Position numbers and translations under genes: made by a program. Under the pieces are notes generated by a model. That model worked only from the letters and a program-made list of their open reading frames with translations, was not told the DNA's origin and did not search any database. From the NCBI GenBank assembly GCA_038889235.1, contig JAWAHN010000001.1, positions 931,636-995,635 on the forward strand: a stretch of DNA of 64,000 nucleotides, read 5' to 3'. Shown here one piece after another: positions 41,371 through 49,326 of this stretch (the first letter of the stretch is position 1; every line of letters begins with the position of its first letter). Origin of the DNA: Candidatus Jordarchaeales archaeon. Lineage in GTDB: Archaea > Asgardarchaeota > Jordiarchaeia > Jordiarchaeales > Freyrarchaeaceae.

Positions 41371-42510
41371 ATGTTGAAAACTAACCCTCACGATCACGTG
41401 CTCTTCAAAATATACTTGAATGAGCTTGAAAAGCTAGCGGTTAGTGCTGGTTTCCAGGTAGTTGAAAAAATTGTTCAGACAAGGATTAAGCCAAAGACCA
41501 ATTTTCTAATTGGCCGTGGAAAAGTTAACGAACTTAAAGACCTTATTAAAGAAAAAAACATTGATTACGTTATCTTTTACAACTCCCTTTCTAGTAAGCA
41601 GAAGCTTTCCCTCTCGATGGAACTAGGATGCACAGTCATTGACCGGTACGAGCTTACCCTCATAATTTTTGAGAAATCTGCACAGGACAATGTTTCAAAG
41701 CTACAGATAGAGTACGCTTGGCTTCAAAAGCTCGCACCGTATTTCAAGCTTGAAGCGGCACTTAAATACCGTGGTGAACACCCCTTCTTCCGTTCTATGG
41801 GCGAATACGCGTTCCAAAGGAAAATTAACGCAATTAAGAAGAGAGAGAAGAATATTAGGATGTCCATCGAGAAACTTGTCTGGGAGCGTCTTCGGCAGAT
41901 AGAAGAGCGCAAAAAGCTCGGCATACCAACAATAGTTTTGACAGGCATGTATAACGCTGGAAAAACAGCGCTTTTTAATGCTATTTGTGGGTGCAATAAA
42001 CCTGTCTCTGACGCACCTTTCACAACTCTCTCAAGTAAGTATTGGTTGAGTGAGGTTGAATCGCAAAAAATGTTCTTCGTGGACACTATAGGGTTCGTCA
42101 TTGACTTAGACCCCTTAATCATAGATTCATTTAAGATAAACCTGCTTGACTTGAAATACGCTGATCTAGTGGTGCTCTTGTTAGCTTTAGATGACCCGCC
42201 AGAAATTATTAAACTCAAATTTAAGGAATCCCTAAAAATACTTAGCAGTATCGGCGTTGAAAGAAGTCGAATTGTCATAGCACTAAGTAAAGCAGACTTA
42301 CTTGACGAAGAAAAACGTGAAGCGCTATCCTCACTTCTAACCCCAGCTTTAGATGGGTTCGCGTGGTGCTTTGTTTCAGCTAAAAAGAAAGAATATTCTT
42401 CGTTGCTCTCTATAATAACGAGGAAGCTTCAAGAACTCAGCGCATCGAAAGGTGGTCTTCACCAGCCGACTCAATATGTGCCTCCAATATCCACACCAAA
42501 CCCCTCGTAA
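41371..42510 (+). CDS. hflX: HflX-family ribosome-associated GTPase
   Basis: GTPase that binds the large ribosomal subunit. The N-terminal HflX domain (TRIKPKTNFLIGRGKVNELKDL; CTVIDRYELTLIIFEKSAQDN), a coiled linker (YAFQRKINAIKKREKNIRMSIEKL), then the G domain: G1 LTGMYNAGKTALFNA, G2/G3 TTLSSKYWL and VDTIGFVIDL, G4 LSKADLLDE. ATG 41371 is the first normal start, but the family N-terminus (RGKRAILCMLKT) continues upstream in the same frame to a stop at 41320 with no ATG, GTG or TTG. An ATT at 41326 is spaced eight bases after GGTGG, so a non-canonical start is possible. Confidence 0.9.
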   Translation: MLKTNPHDHVLFKIYLNELEKLAVSAGFQVVEKIVQTRIKPKTNFLIGRGKVNELKDLIKEKNIDYVIFYNSLSSKQKLSLSMELGCTVIDRYELTLIIFEKSAQDNVSKLQIEYAWLQKLAPYFKLEAALKYRGEHPFFRSMGEYAFQRKINAIKKREKNIRMSIEKLVWERLRQIEERKKLGIPTIVLTGMYNAGKTALFNAICGCNKPVSDAPFTTLSSKYWLSEVESQKMFFVDTIGFVIDLDPLIIDSFKINLLDLKYADLVVLLLALDDPPEIIKLKFKESLKILSSIGVERSRIVIALSKADLLDEEKREALSSLLTPALDGFAWCFVSAKKKEYSSLLSIITRKLQELSASKGGLHQPTQYVPPISTPNPS

Positions 42511-42626
42511 ATTATAAATTCAATTTTAAAAGACTCTTTAACGAACCCTGGGTTGCTAAATACCACATATTCGGAGCCATTGACTCCGCCTATCTCACTC
42601 TAACCCCGTTTACGAGGTGAATAAAT

Positions 42627-44267
42627 TTGAGCAAAGAATCTTTCCGGCATTGGGTTGATGACATTGTAACTGGCTTGCTTAGTTATTGGGGTGACATTAA
42701 TCATTACGTTTGCAACTGCGGTCTATCCGTTTCAGGACTGCAACACATAGGAAGGCTAAGGGGCGAAATAATTCTCACCAATACCGTAAAAGAGGAGTTA
42801 AAGCGTAAAGGGTATGAAGCGAAGCACTCTCTTGTCCTATACACCCAAGATCAATGGAAAGGTAAGGAGTCCCAGCTCCAAGTTTTTCAGGACAGAGAGT
42901 TTGCAAAATCTTTAGTTGGGAGACGCCTGGTTGATGTTCCAGACCCTCAGGAATGTCATGAAAATTGGGTTAAACACTTCTGGGAGCCTTTCGGTAACTA
43001 TCTAGATGAGTTTGCAATTGAAGTAGAAGTGGTGTCTACAACAGAACTTTACAAGAAAGATGAACTAAAGTCGCTTGTCAAAGAAGTCTTCCTAAGACCT
43101 GACGAGATAAGAAAACTAGTCAACAAGTACAGAGGGCGTAAACCATACCCTGAAGGGTGGATACCTTTCGAAGCCCTCTGCAATAAGTGCAAAGTCATAG
43201 GCGGTCATCGCATTCTGAATTTCGACCTCGCATCCTACCGCGTCGAGTACGAATGCAGCAACTGTGGGGACCGCGGCTGGTCTAGGATAGAAGATGGAAA
43301 ACTTAATTGGAGAGTTGAGTGGGCGGCTTTATGGGTTGCTTTAAACGTTAACTTTGAGCCTTATGGAAAAGACCACGCGACGCCCGGTGGCTCAAGAGAT
43401 AGCTGTGTCGAGATAGTTCAAAAGTTCTTCAATAAACGACCTCCTTACGGCACACCTTACGAATGGGTCGCCCTAGCTTATGCTGGAAAGGAGATCGGAG
43501 ATATGGGGTCCAGTGACTTCATGGGAATTACCCCTGAAGACTGGCTTCTAATAGCCGAACCAGAGGTGTTGAGATACCTTTGCCTGAAAAATAAGCCTAT
43601 GCGCAGAATGGTTATAGATCCGACAAAGGTTCCCGAGTACTCTGACATATACGACCACGCAGAGCGCGTCTTCTACGGGCTTGAAGAGGTCGAACAGGAG
43701 AAAGAAAAGTTCGAAATCATAAGAAGCTATGAGCTATCCCAATTACGGCCTCCACCGGAAGAGATCCCCCTCCAACTCAAATACGGTCATGCTGTAACGC
43801 TCGTCCAAGTGCTCCCTGAAGGTTTCTCCCTCCAGAGTGCCATTAAACGGCTTAGGAGTACTGGGCTGATAAAGAGGGATCAGCTCAGTGAGTTAGATAT
43901 CAAAAGAATCGAGAGCCGCCTAAGAAGAGCGAAAAACTGGGTTGCAAAATACGCCCCAGAACACCTAAAAATCCAAATACTCAAAACTTTACCCCCAGAA
44001 ATCAAAGAGTCCCTTTCTGTCGAGCAGAAAAATGCACTAAAAACCCTATCCCGCCTGCTCTCCTCGAGAACACTATTCACAGAAGAAGAATTAGAAAAAG
44101 AGCTTTACCAAATAGCCAAAGAAGAAAGCGGTTTGGGCTCTCGCGTATTTTTCAAAACGATATACCGGGTGTTACTCGGTAAGGATCAAGGGCCAAGACT
44201 TGCTCCATTCCTCTTGCTCTTAGAGAGAAAATGGGTCATCGACAGACTTGAAGAAGCTGCAAGTTAA
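42627..44267 (+). CDS. lysS: Lysyl-tRNA synthetase, class I
   Basis: Class I LysRS of the archaeal type, 546 residues. The Rossmann core has the HIGH-type GLQHIGRLRGE (residues about 33-43); a zinc-knuckle insertion follows (CNKCKVIGGHRI, YECSNCGDRGW), then GKDHATPGGSRDSC. At the KMSKS position it reads GDMGSSDFMGITPEDWL, more divergent than usual, where other members have an SSKG-type loop. The C-terminal alpha-helical anticodon-binding domain is complete (about 370-546). TTG start with GAGGTG upstream. Only one LysRS gene is in the window; no class II enzyme is seen. Confidence 0.93.
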   Translation: MSKESFRHWVDDIVTGLLSYWGDINHYVCNCGLSVSGLQHIGRLRGEIILTNTVKEELKRKGYEAKHSLVLYTQDQWKGKESQLQVFQDREFAKSLVGRRLVDVPDPQECHENWVKHFWEPFGNYLDEFAIEVEVVSTTELYKKDELKSLVKEVFLRPDEIRKLVNKYRGRKPYPEGWIPFEALCNKCKVIGGHRILNFDLASYRVEYECSNCGDRGWSRIEDGKLNWRVEWAALWVALNVNFEPYGKDHATPGGSRDSCVEIVQKFFNKRPPYGTPYEWVALAYAGKEIGDMGSSDFMGITPEDWLLIAEPEVLRYLCLKNKPMRRMVIDPTKVPEYSDIYDHAERVFYGLEEVEQEKEKFEIIRSYELSQLRPPPEEIPLQLKYGHAVTLVQVLPEGFSLQSAIKRLRSTGLIKRDQLSELDIKRIESRLRRAKNWVAKYAPEHLKIQILKTLPPEIKESLSVEQKNALKTLSRLLSSRTLFTEEELEKELYQIAKEESGLGSRVFFKTIYRVLLGKDQGPRLAPFLLLLERKWVIDRLEEAAS

Positions 44268-44315
44268 CAAAACACCGCTTCCCGTTTCAAACCTACCATC
44301 CGGGAGGCTCAGCGC

Positions 44316-44954
44316 ATGTTAGGTAAGATCAAAAAACTCGTAACCTCCCTCTTCAACCCCTTAGCTCTTTTTCTGATTCGGTTAGGTATAACTCCAAACT
44401 ATATTACAATTTTAGGGCTCTTTTTGTCTGCCTTATCCGCCATTTTCATTCTAGGAGGACACTTGGACGTGTTGTTCCACATAAGTGAATCCACTCGATT
44501 GGTCACTGCAGCCGTCCTACTACTCTTCTCTGGTTTTTGCGATCTACTCGACGGACTGGTTGCTAGACTGGGGAGCATGGAGACTCCTTTTGGCGGTTTC
44601 TTTGACTCGGTTTTAGACAGGTACTCTGAAGTCTTTTTTATAACCGCACTAATTTGTGCAGGATACTGCTCAATTCTATGGGGACTGCTGGCACTGTCAG
44701 GATCCCTGCTTGTAAGCTATGCGAGGGCTAAATGTGAAGTTGCAGGACTACCTGGAGTTGGAGTGGGGATAGCTGAACGACCAGAAAGATTGCTAATACT
44801 TGGTGGCGCCACATTTATGCAAGGCTTTTTTTATCCGGGCAAACTCGCTTTTGCCCCATATATCATAGAAGCTGCAGTGATAATCGTAGCCGTTCTTTCG
44901 CACATAACGGTTCTGCAACGCGGATACTATGCTTGGACAAGTCTTCGGAAGTAA
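44316..44954 (+). CDS. CDP-alcohol phosphatidyltransferase (archaeal phospholipid synthesis)
   Basis: Integral membrane enzyme of 212 residues with about six hydrophobic segments. The catalytic motif is complete: DLLDGLVARLGSMETPFGGFFDSVLDR (D-G-x2-A-R-x8-G-x3-D-x3-D). It transfers an alcohol head group onto CDP-archaeol; the closest types are archaetidylinositol phosphate or archaetidylglycerophosphate synthases, which I cannot separate. It lies 123 bp upstream of vps4 on the same strand, though a separate TATA-like box precedes vps4. Confidence 0.88.
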   Translation: MLGKIKKLVTSLFNPLALFLIRLGITPNYITILGLFLSALSAIFILGGHLDVLFHISESTRLVTAAVLLLFSGFCDLLDGLVARLGSMETPFGGFFDSVLDRYSEVFFITALICAGYCSILWGLLALSGSLLVSYARAKCEVAGLPGVGVGIAERPERLLILGGATFMQGFFYPGKLAFAPYIIEAAVIIVAVLSHITVLQRGYYAWTSLRK

Positions 44955-45002
44955 TACTAAGAAAATATTATCTAAGGATAAATTGTTTTTTGCACTAAAA
45001 CA

Positions 45003-45012
45003 AATATATTTG
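45003..45012 (+). promoter_or_regulatory. TATA-like element for the vps4-vps25 operon
   Basis: AAATATATTTG about 70 bp upstream of the vps4 ATG, inside the AT-rich gap after the phosphatidyltransferase gene. It is a plausible TATA box for a separate vps4-vps25 transcript. Confidence 0.45.
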
Positions 45013-45077
45013 TCACTGTGTATAGAGAATTTTTGAAAGGGTAGCGAATACCAGTTATTAGAGGGATGTGTTGCTGA

Positions 45078-46247
45078 ATGGCTGAAAGACTTTTTAGGAT
45101 CGCTACTGAAATAGCTGAAGAAGCCACGAAAAACGATAGAAGGGGTAACTATAAACAGGCTTACCAACAATATCTGCAGGCAGCAGAAATCTTGTACAAA
45201 TGTATACAATTGACAAAGAACCCGCAGCTCAAAGAAGTCTACTTTGAAAGAGCTCAAAAGTATGTCAATCGTTGTAAACAAATAAAAGCCGCTCTTTCAA
45301 AGCCTTACCAAACAATTCAACCCTCAACTGAAAGTAAGGAGGTTAGCAAGGAGGTTAAAAGTGGCGACAGTGAATTAGCTGAAGCGATAGCTGAAACTAT
45401 ACTGGTCGAGAAGCCTTCAGTTAAATGGAGTGATGTAGCAGATCTGGAAGCTGCCAAAAAGGCCTTACGTGAAGCGATAATTCTCCCTATGTTGAGGCCA
45501 GACCTTTTCAAGGGAGCACGGAAGCCCTGGAAAGGTATACTGCTTTTTGGGCCTCCTGGCTGTGGAAAAACTCTTTTGGCAAAAGCTGTAGCTTCAGAAG
45601 TCAATGCATACTTTTTTAATGTGTCTGCTGCAACTCTAGTAAGCAAGTGGCTTGGTGAATCCGAAAAACTTGTAAAAGAGCTGTTTAGAGCAGCGAGGAG
45701 CAAGCAGCCCTCAATAATTTTTATCGATGAAATTGATAGTATTGCAACCACCAGGGACCGTGAGGAAGTAGGTGGTGAAAGAAGACTTAAAACTCAACTC
45801 ATGCAGGAAATCGATGGTGTCACTTCTTCTGACAAAGACCGAATAGTTGTTTTAGGGGCTACTAACATACCTTGGGAGCTTGACCCTGCGATACGCAGAC
45901 GTTTTGAGAAGCGAATATACCTTGGACTACCAGAGTTCGAGGCGCGGCGCGAGATATTTAAGATACACACACGGGGGGTTGAACTATCTGACGATGTCGA
46001 CTTTGACGAGCTGGCAAAGCTCACAGAAGGGTTTTCTGGAGCTGACATAGCGATTCTCTGTAGAGAAGCACTCATGGCTCCCATAAGGGAGCTTGACGAA
46101 GCTGGAGTGTTAACTAGAAACGACGTAAAAGTTCGACCTGTAACCCGTGAAGATTTTCTCAAAGCACTAAAGACGGTGAAACCCTCGGTCTCTCCCTCTG
46201 AAATAATGAAGTTTAAGGAATGGGCTAAAGAATTCGCGGTCGATTAG
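45078..46247 (+). CDS. vps4: Vps4/CdvC-type AAA ATPase with MIT domain
   Basis: ESCRT-III disassembly ATPase, 389 residues. Residues 1-75 are an MIT three-helix domain (ERLFRIATEIAEEATKNDRRG; YKQAYQQYLQAAEILYKCI; YFERAQKYVNRCKQIKAAL). The AAA core runs about 110-360: VKWSDVADLEAAKKALREA, Walker A FGPPGCGKTLLAKAVA, pore loop VSKWLGESEKLV, Walker B IIFIDEIDSIAT, sensor 1 VLGATN, arginine fingers DPAIRRRFEKRI. The C-terminal helix KFKEWAKEF is the Vps4 signature. It should act in cell division or membrane remodelling with ESCRT-III (CdvB-like) proteins, none of which is in the window. The Vps25-like gene follows after 20 bp. Confidence 0.95.
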   Translation: MAERLFRIATEIAEEATKNDRRGNYKQAYQQYLQAAEILYKCIQLTKNPQLKEVYFERAQKYVNRCKQIKAALSKPYQTIQPSTESKEVSKEVKSGDSELAEAIAETILVEKPSVKWSDVADLEAAKKALREAIILPMLRPDLFKGARKPWKGILLFGPPGCGKTLLAKAVASEVNAYFFNVSAATLVSKWLGESEKLVKELFRAARSKQPSIIFIDEIDSIATTRDREEVGGERRLKTQLMQEIDGVTSSDKDRIVVLGATNIPWELDPAIRRRFEKRIYLGLPEFEARREIFKIHTRGVELSDDVDFDELAKLTEGFSGADIAILCREALMAPIRELDEAGVLTRNDVKVRPVTREDFLKALKTVKPSVSPSEIMKFKEWAKEFAVD

Positions 46248-46267
46248 CGCGTTGGGGAGGGGGTCCT

Positions 46268-46951
46268 GTGGAAAAAGTTAAGGATGTAAAGCAAGAAAAA
46301 AGATCCGAAAAAGAAGAGGAGCTTCCAGCTCCTTCAGAGAAAGAGAAGCCTGTAATGGCTCCTTCACCCGTTGACGAGCTTGAGTATGTGATGCAAAGGA
46401 TTTCCGAAGCCGAATCCCTACTTCTGGGAGCGCCAGCAAAGCCTTCCTTGAGGCCCCGTCCTCCGCCTATTCCGGAATGGAGTGTTAAAAGTCCTTGGAT
46501 GTTTACTAGACCGAAGGATCAACGATTCCTTAATTCCTGGAGAGAAGAATGGGCCAAGTATGTTCTCGAATGGGCTGAGGCGCAGATAATTCATTTGATA
46601 GGCGTGAATGAAATGTTGTCTAGAGATCTTTTTAGAAAGCTTTCCGGGGACGACCTGATAGATGTACTTGATTATATGTGCGCTAAGAAGTGGTGCAAAT
46701 GGTGGGATAAAGAGAAAACTCTGGTTAGAATATACTGGAAATCCCTTGAGGAGTGGAAGGAAATAATATGGAATTGGTTCGTGGAACGGGGGCTGGAGTA
46801 CGTAAGCATAATGGATCTCATCAATGTTGGAGAAGCTTTTAGCACGATCCCTAAAAATGAGCTCGAATATATTCTCGCCTCCCTCGTTAAAGAAAAACGG
46901 GCTGTATGGGCAGATAAAAAAACGAAGACCGTAAGAATAATATTTATTTGA
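46268..46951 (+). CDS. vps25: Vps25-like ESCRT-II subunit with proline-rich N-terminal extension
   Basis: A 227-residue protein. Residues about 80-227 follow eukaryotic Vps25 closely: PWMFTRPKDQRFLNSW corresponds to the PPFFTLQPN...R..Q...W start, LFRKLSGDDLIDVLDYM and KWCKWWDKEKTLVRIYWKS to the first winged helix, and EEWKEIIWNWFVERGLEYVS, LASLVKEKRAVWADKKTKTV to the second. The first 75 residues are charged then proline-rich (PAKPSLRPRPPPIPEW), absent from Vps25. GTG start with GGGGAGGGGGT ahead. It lies 20 bp after vps4, so the two form an operon. Recognition is from conserved residue pattern; no Vps22/Vps36 partner is in the window. Confidence 0.88.
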   Translation: MEKVKDVKQEKRSEKEEELPAPSEKEKPVMAPSPVDELEYVMQRISEAESLLLGAPAKPSLRPRPPPIPEWSVKSPWMFTRPKDQRFLNSWREEWAKYVLEWAEAQIIHLIGVNEMLSRDLFRKLSGDDLIDVLDYMCAKKWCKWWDKEKTLVRIYWKSLEEWKEIIWNWFVERGLEYVSIMDLINVGEAFSTIPKNELEYILASLVKEKRAVWADKKTKTVRIIFI

Positions 46952-46955
46952 CTTT

Positions 46956-47684
46956 TCACACGGGGTAAGCAAAGTAAAATCTTAGAAGGGTGATTGTGAT
47001 CAATGCCAAGGTCGCAACTGCAACAGCTGCGCAATCCTTTTCCCTCATTTTAAGTTCGTGCAAATTGGTCCTCCTTTCTTTAGCACCAAACCCCCGCGCC
47101 TCCATGCTTTCAGCTACATGTAAAGCTCTCCTTATAGTTGTGGCAATTAGTGGTATTAAGAGGTAAATGTACCCCCTCAATTTACCTATAATGTTCCCTT
47201 CTTGAAAGCTCACCCCTCTGGCTTTTTGGGAGTCGAAAATTAGTTCGGCTTCCCTTATCATTACGGGGATGTATCGTAAAGCTATAGAAAACGCTATGAC
47301 GAATTCAATAGGTAATTTCACGCGTTCAGCTACCTGAATTATTTCATCTGGCGGTGTTATTGAAAGTAATAAGGAAAAAGAAAATATTATCGTAAGGAAC
47401 TTTAGGACCATTAATAGAGCGAATTTTAAGGAGAAAAGTACAGTGTCAATGATTGTTATCAAGAAAATTAAGTAGAAGAATCCTTTAAGCTGTTTGAAGA
47501 AATCGTTTATAACTTGGGCGAATCGCAAAAGAGCTAGCAGAACAATTTGGATAATGCAGAGCAAAAATATATTCTCCGATAAAAGCGCTGTAACCACGAA
47601 GACGCCGAAAATGTAAATTTTCACTCTTGGATCAAGTTTGTGCAGCACACTGTCCTTAGATTTATAGTCAAACAGTCTTAGCAA
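46956..47684 (-). CDS. ecfT: ECF transporter transmembrane subunit EcfT
   Basis: CbiQ/EcfT-type membrane protein, 242 residues, about five or six hydrophobic segments. The coupling motifs that contact the ATPases are ESMEARGFGAKERRT and an earlier FDSQKARGVSFQEG (two A-R-G motifs). LDPRVKIYIFGVFVVTALLS is the usual N-terminus. It overlaps ecfA by 7 bp. Converges on the vps25 gene with 4 bp between them. Confidence 0.92.
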   Translation of the reverse strand: MLRLFDYKSKDSVLHKLDPRVKIYIFGVFVVTALLSENIFLLCIIQIVLLALLRFAQVINDFFKQLKGFFYLIFLITIIDTVLFSLKFALLMVLKFLTIIFSFSLLLSITPPDEIIQVAERVKLPIEFVIAFSIALRYIPVMIREAELIFDSQKARGVSFQEGNIIGKLRGYIYLLIPLIATTIRRALHVAESMEARGFGAKERRTNLHELKMREKDCAAVAVATLALITITLLRFYFAYPV

Positions 47685-48493
47685 ACCTTACACCTTTCAA
47701 GGATAAATGCAACAGCATCGTCGAGCTTAACGGGAAATGGTCCATTCTCATCTTTATCCCAAAGCATACTTAACAGTTGCGTTACCATCGGCGGTTTCAA
47801 ACGGGCTTTATCCAGCAACTTAAAATTACTCAAAACATGCTTTGCGTCTCCATCAACAAGTATCCTGCCCTCGTGTAAAATAACCACTCGCGCGTCCAAC
47901 TCCGCACAGAACTCTATGTCGTGAGTTACTATGATAACGCTTTTTCCTTCAAGAACCATATTCTTCACTACTTCACTTATGGTTTTCTTGTTATGCCAGT
48001 CTTGTCCCGCTGTCGGTTCGTCCATTATAACTACTTCAGGGTTTATGGCGATAACCACTGCCAAACTTACCAGCTTTTTTTCGCCTCCACTTAGTGTTAT
48101 TGGGTTCCGCCTTCTAACTTTCTCTATGCCAAGCTCTTGCAGTGCTCTATTTATCCGTTCCTCAACATTTTTAATTCCAACAGTTCTAAGGGAGAAGAAA
48201 ATTTCTTTTTCCACGCTTTCAGAAAAAATTTGGTGGTCCGGATTCTGAAAGATAATACCTACCTTTCTTGCTAGCTCTCTTCTTGGAATCTGACTTATAT
48301 CTAAGCCGTCTAGAAGTACCCGTCCTTTCGTTGGTCTTATCAGTCCACCCATTATCCGCACTAGTGTTGTTTTACCCGCACCATTTGGTCCCATGATGCA
48401 TACTAGCTCTCCTCTTTTCACCCCTAAGTTGACCCCTTTTAAAACATAGTTTTCTCCGTCATAGCTGTGATACACTCCTTTCGCCTCGATCAT
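47678..48493 (-). CDS. ecfA: ECF transporter ATPase EcfA (first)
   Basis: ABC ATPase of 271 residues: Walker A CIMGPNGAGKTTLVRIM, Q-loop IFQNPDHQIFSESV, signature ITLSGGEKKLVSLAVV, Walker B VVIMDEPTAGQD, H-loop VTHD. The Q-loop QNPDxQ form is typical of EcfA. It overlaps the second ATPase gene by 35 bp and ecfT by 7 bp. Together these genes form an energizing module for vitamin or metal uptake. Confidence 0.93.
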   Translation of the reverse strand: MIEAKGVYHSYDGENYVLKGVNLGVKRGELVCIMGPNGAGKTTLVRIMGGLIRPTKGRVLLDGLDISQIPRRELARKVGIIFQNPDHQIFSESVEKEIFFSLRTVGIKNVEERINRALQELGIEKVRRRNPITLSGGEKKLVSLAVVIAINPEVVIMDEPTAGQDWHNKKTISEVVKNMVLEGKSVIIVTHDIEFCAELDARVVILHEGRILVDGDAKHVLSNFKLLDKARLKPPMVTQLLSMLWDKDENGPFPVKLDDAVAFILERCKVC

Positions 48494-49319
48494 GTAAAGC
48501 CCCCTTCAGCAATGTGTATGCTTCTTTTAATGAAAGTGGGGGGTAAGGCAACTCTAATCCCGCATCTTTAAGCTTCCTGTAAAGCTCGATCGTTTTAACG
48601 AAAACTCCAACTCTTCTAGCTTCATCTGAGGATAAAACTTCTCGCGGCTTCCCATCCATTAATACCTTCCCTTCCTCCATTAAAATGACCCTCGTCGCAT
48701 ACTGCACAAAAAGTTCCACTCTGTGCTCGGTCAAAATAACAGTAACTCCTTCGTCATTAAGCTTCTTAACCGCCCTAGCTAATGCTTCAGCGCTCTGGGG
48801 GTCTAAATTCGCCGTGGGCTCGTCTAAAACTAATATGTTTGGTTCCAAGGCTAAAACAGATCCTATAACCACTTTTTGCTGCTCTCCCCCAGAAAGAAAA
48901 AACGTTCTTTTCTTCATCAACCCTTTTAAATCTAAGATGTTGCTCACCCAATTCAGTCGACTTAACATTTCTTCTCTGGGAAACGCTAGGTTTTCAAGTC
49001 CAAACGCCAGCTCTTTTTCGACGGTGAGAGACACTATTTGCTCTTCGGGGTTTTGAAAAACTAACCCAACGTTTAGTGCTAGCTTATAAACTGGGTGAAA
49101 TCTAGTGTCTAATCCATTAACTTTAACATACCCCCTCATTTCTCCCTTGTAAAAATGAGGTATAAGACCGTTAAAGCAACGACAAATGGTCGTTTTTCCG
49201 CATCCAGTTGGCCCCAAACATAAGACAAATTCCCCATCATCTATTTCGAGATTAATGTCTTTAATAGCTGGCTTTTTTGCATGACTATACGTAAAAGTTA
49301 ATCCTCTGGTGACAAGCAT
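48459..49319 (-). CDS. ecfA: ECF transporter ATPase EcfA (second)
   Basis: Second ABC ATPase of the module: Walker A LGPTGCGKTTICRCF, Q-loop VFQNPEEQIVSLTV, signature FFLSGGEQQKVVIGSVL, Walker B ILVLDEPTANLD, H-loop LTEHRVEL. ATG 49319 (MLVTRGLTFTY) is taken as start; a GTG at 49352 would overlap the DHH gene. No substrate-binding S component is adjacent, so this is likely a shared (group II) energizing module whose S proteins lie elsewhere. Confidence 0.92.
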   Translation of the reverse strand: MLVTRGLTFTYSHAKKPAIKDINLEIDDGEFVLCLGPTGCGKTTICRCFNGLIPHFYKGEMRGYVKVNGLDTRFHPVYKLALNVGLVFQNPEEQIVSLTVEKELAFGLENLAFPREEMLSRLNWVSNILDLKGLMKKRTFFLSGGEQQKVVIGSVLALEPNILVLDEPTANLDPQSAEALARAVKKLNDEGVTVILTEHRVELFVQYATRVILMEEGKVLMDGKPREVLSSDEARRVGVFVKTIELYRKLKDAGLELPYPPLSLKEAYTLLKGALHDRGERSVSQL

Positions 49320-49326
49320 ATTGTCA

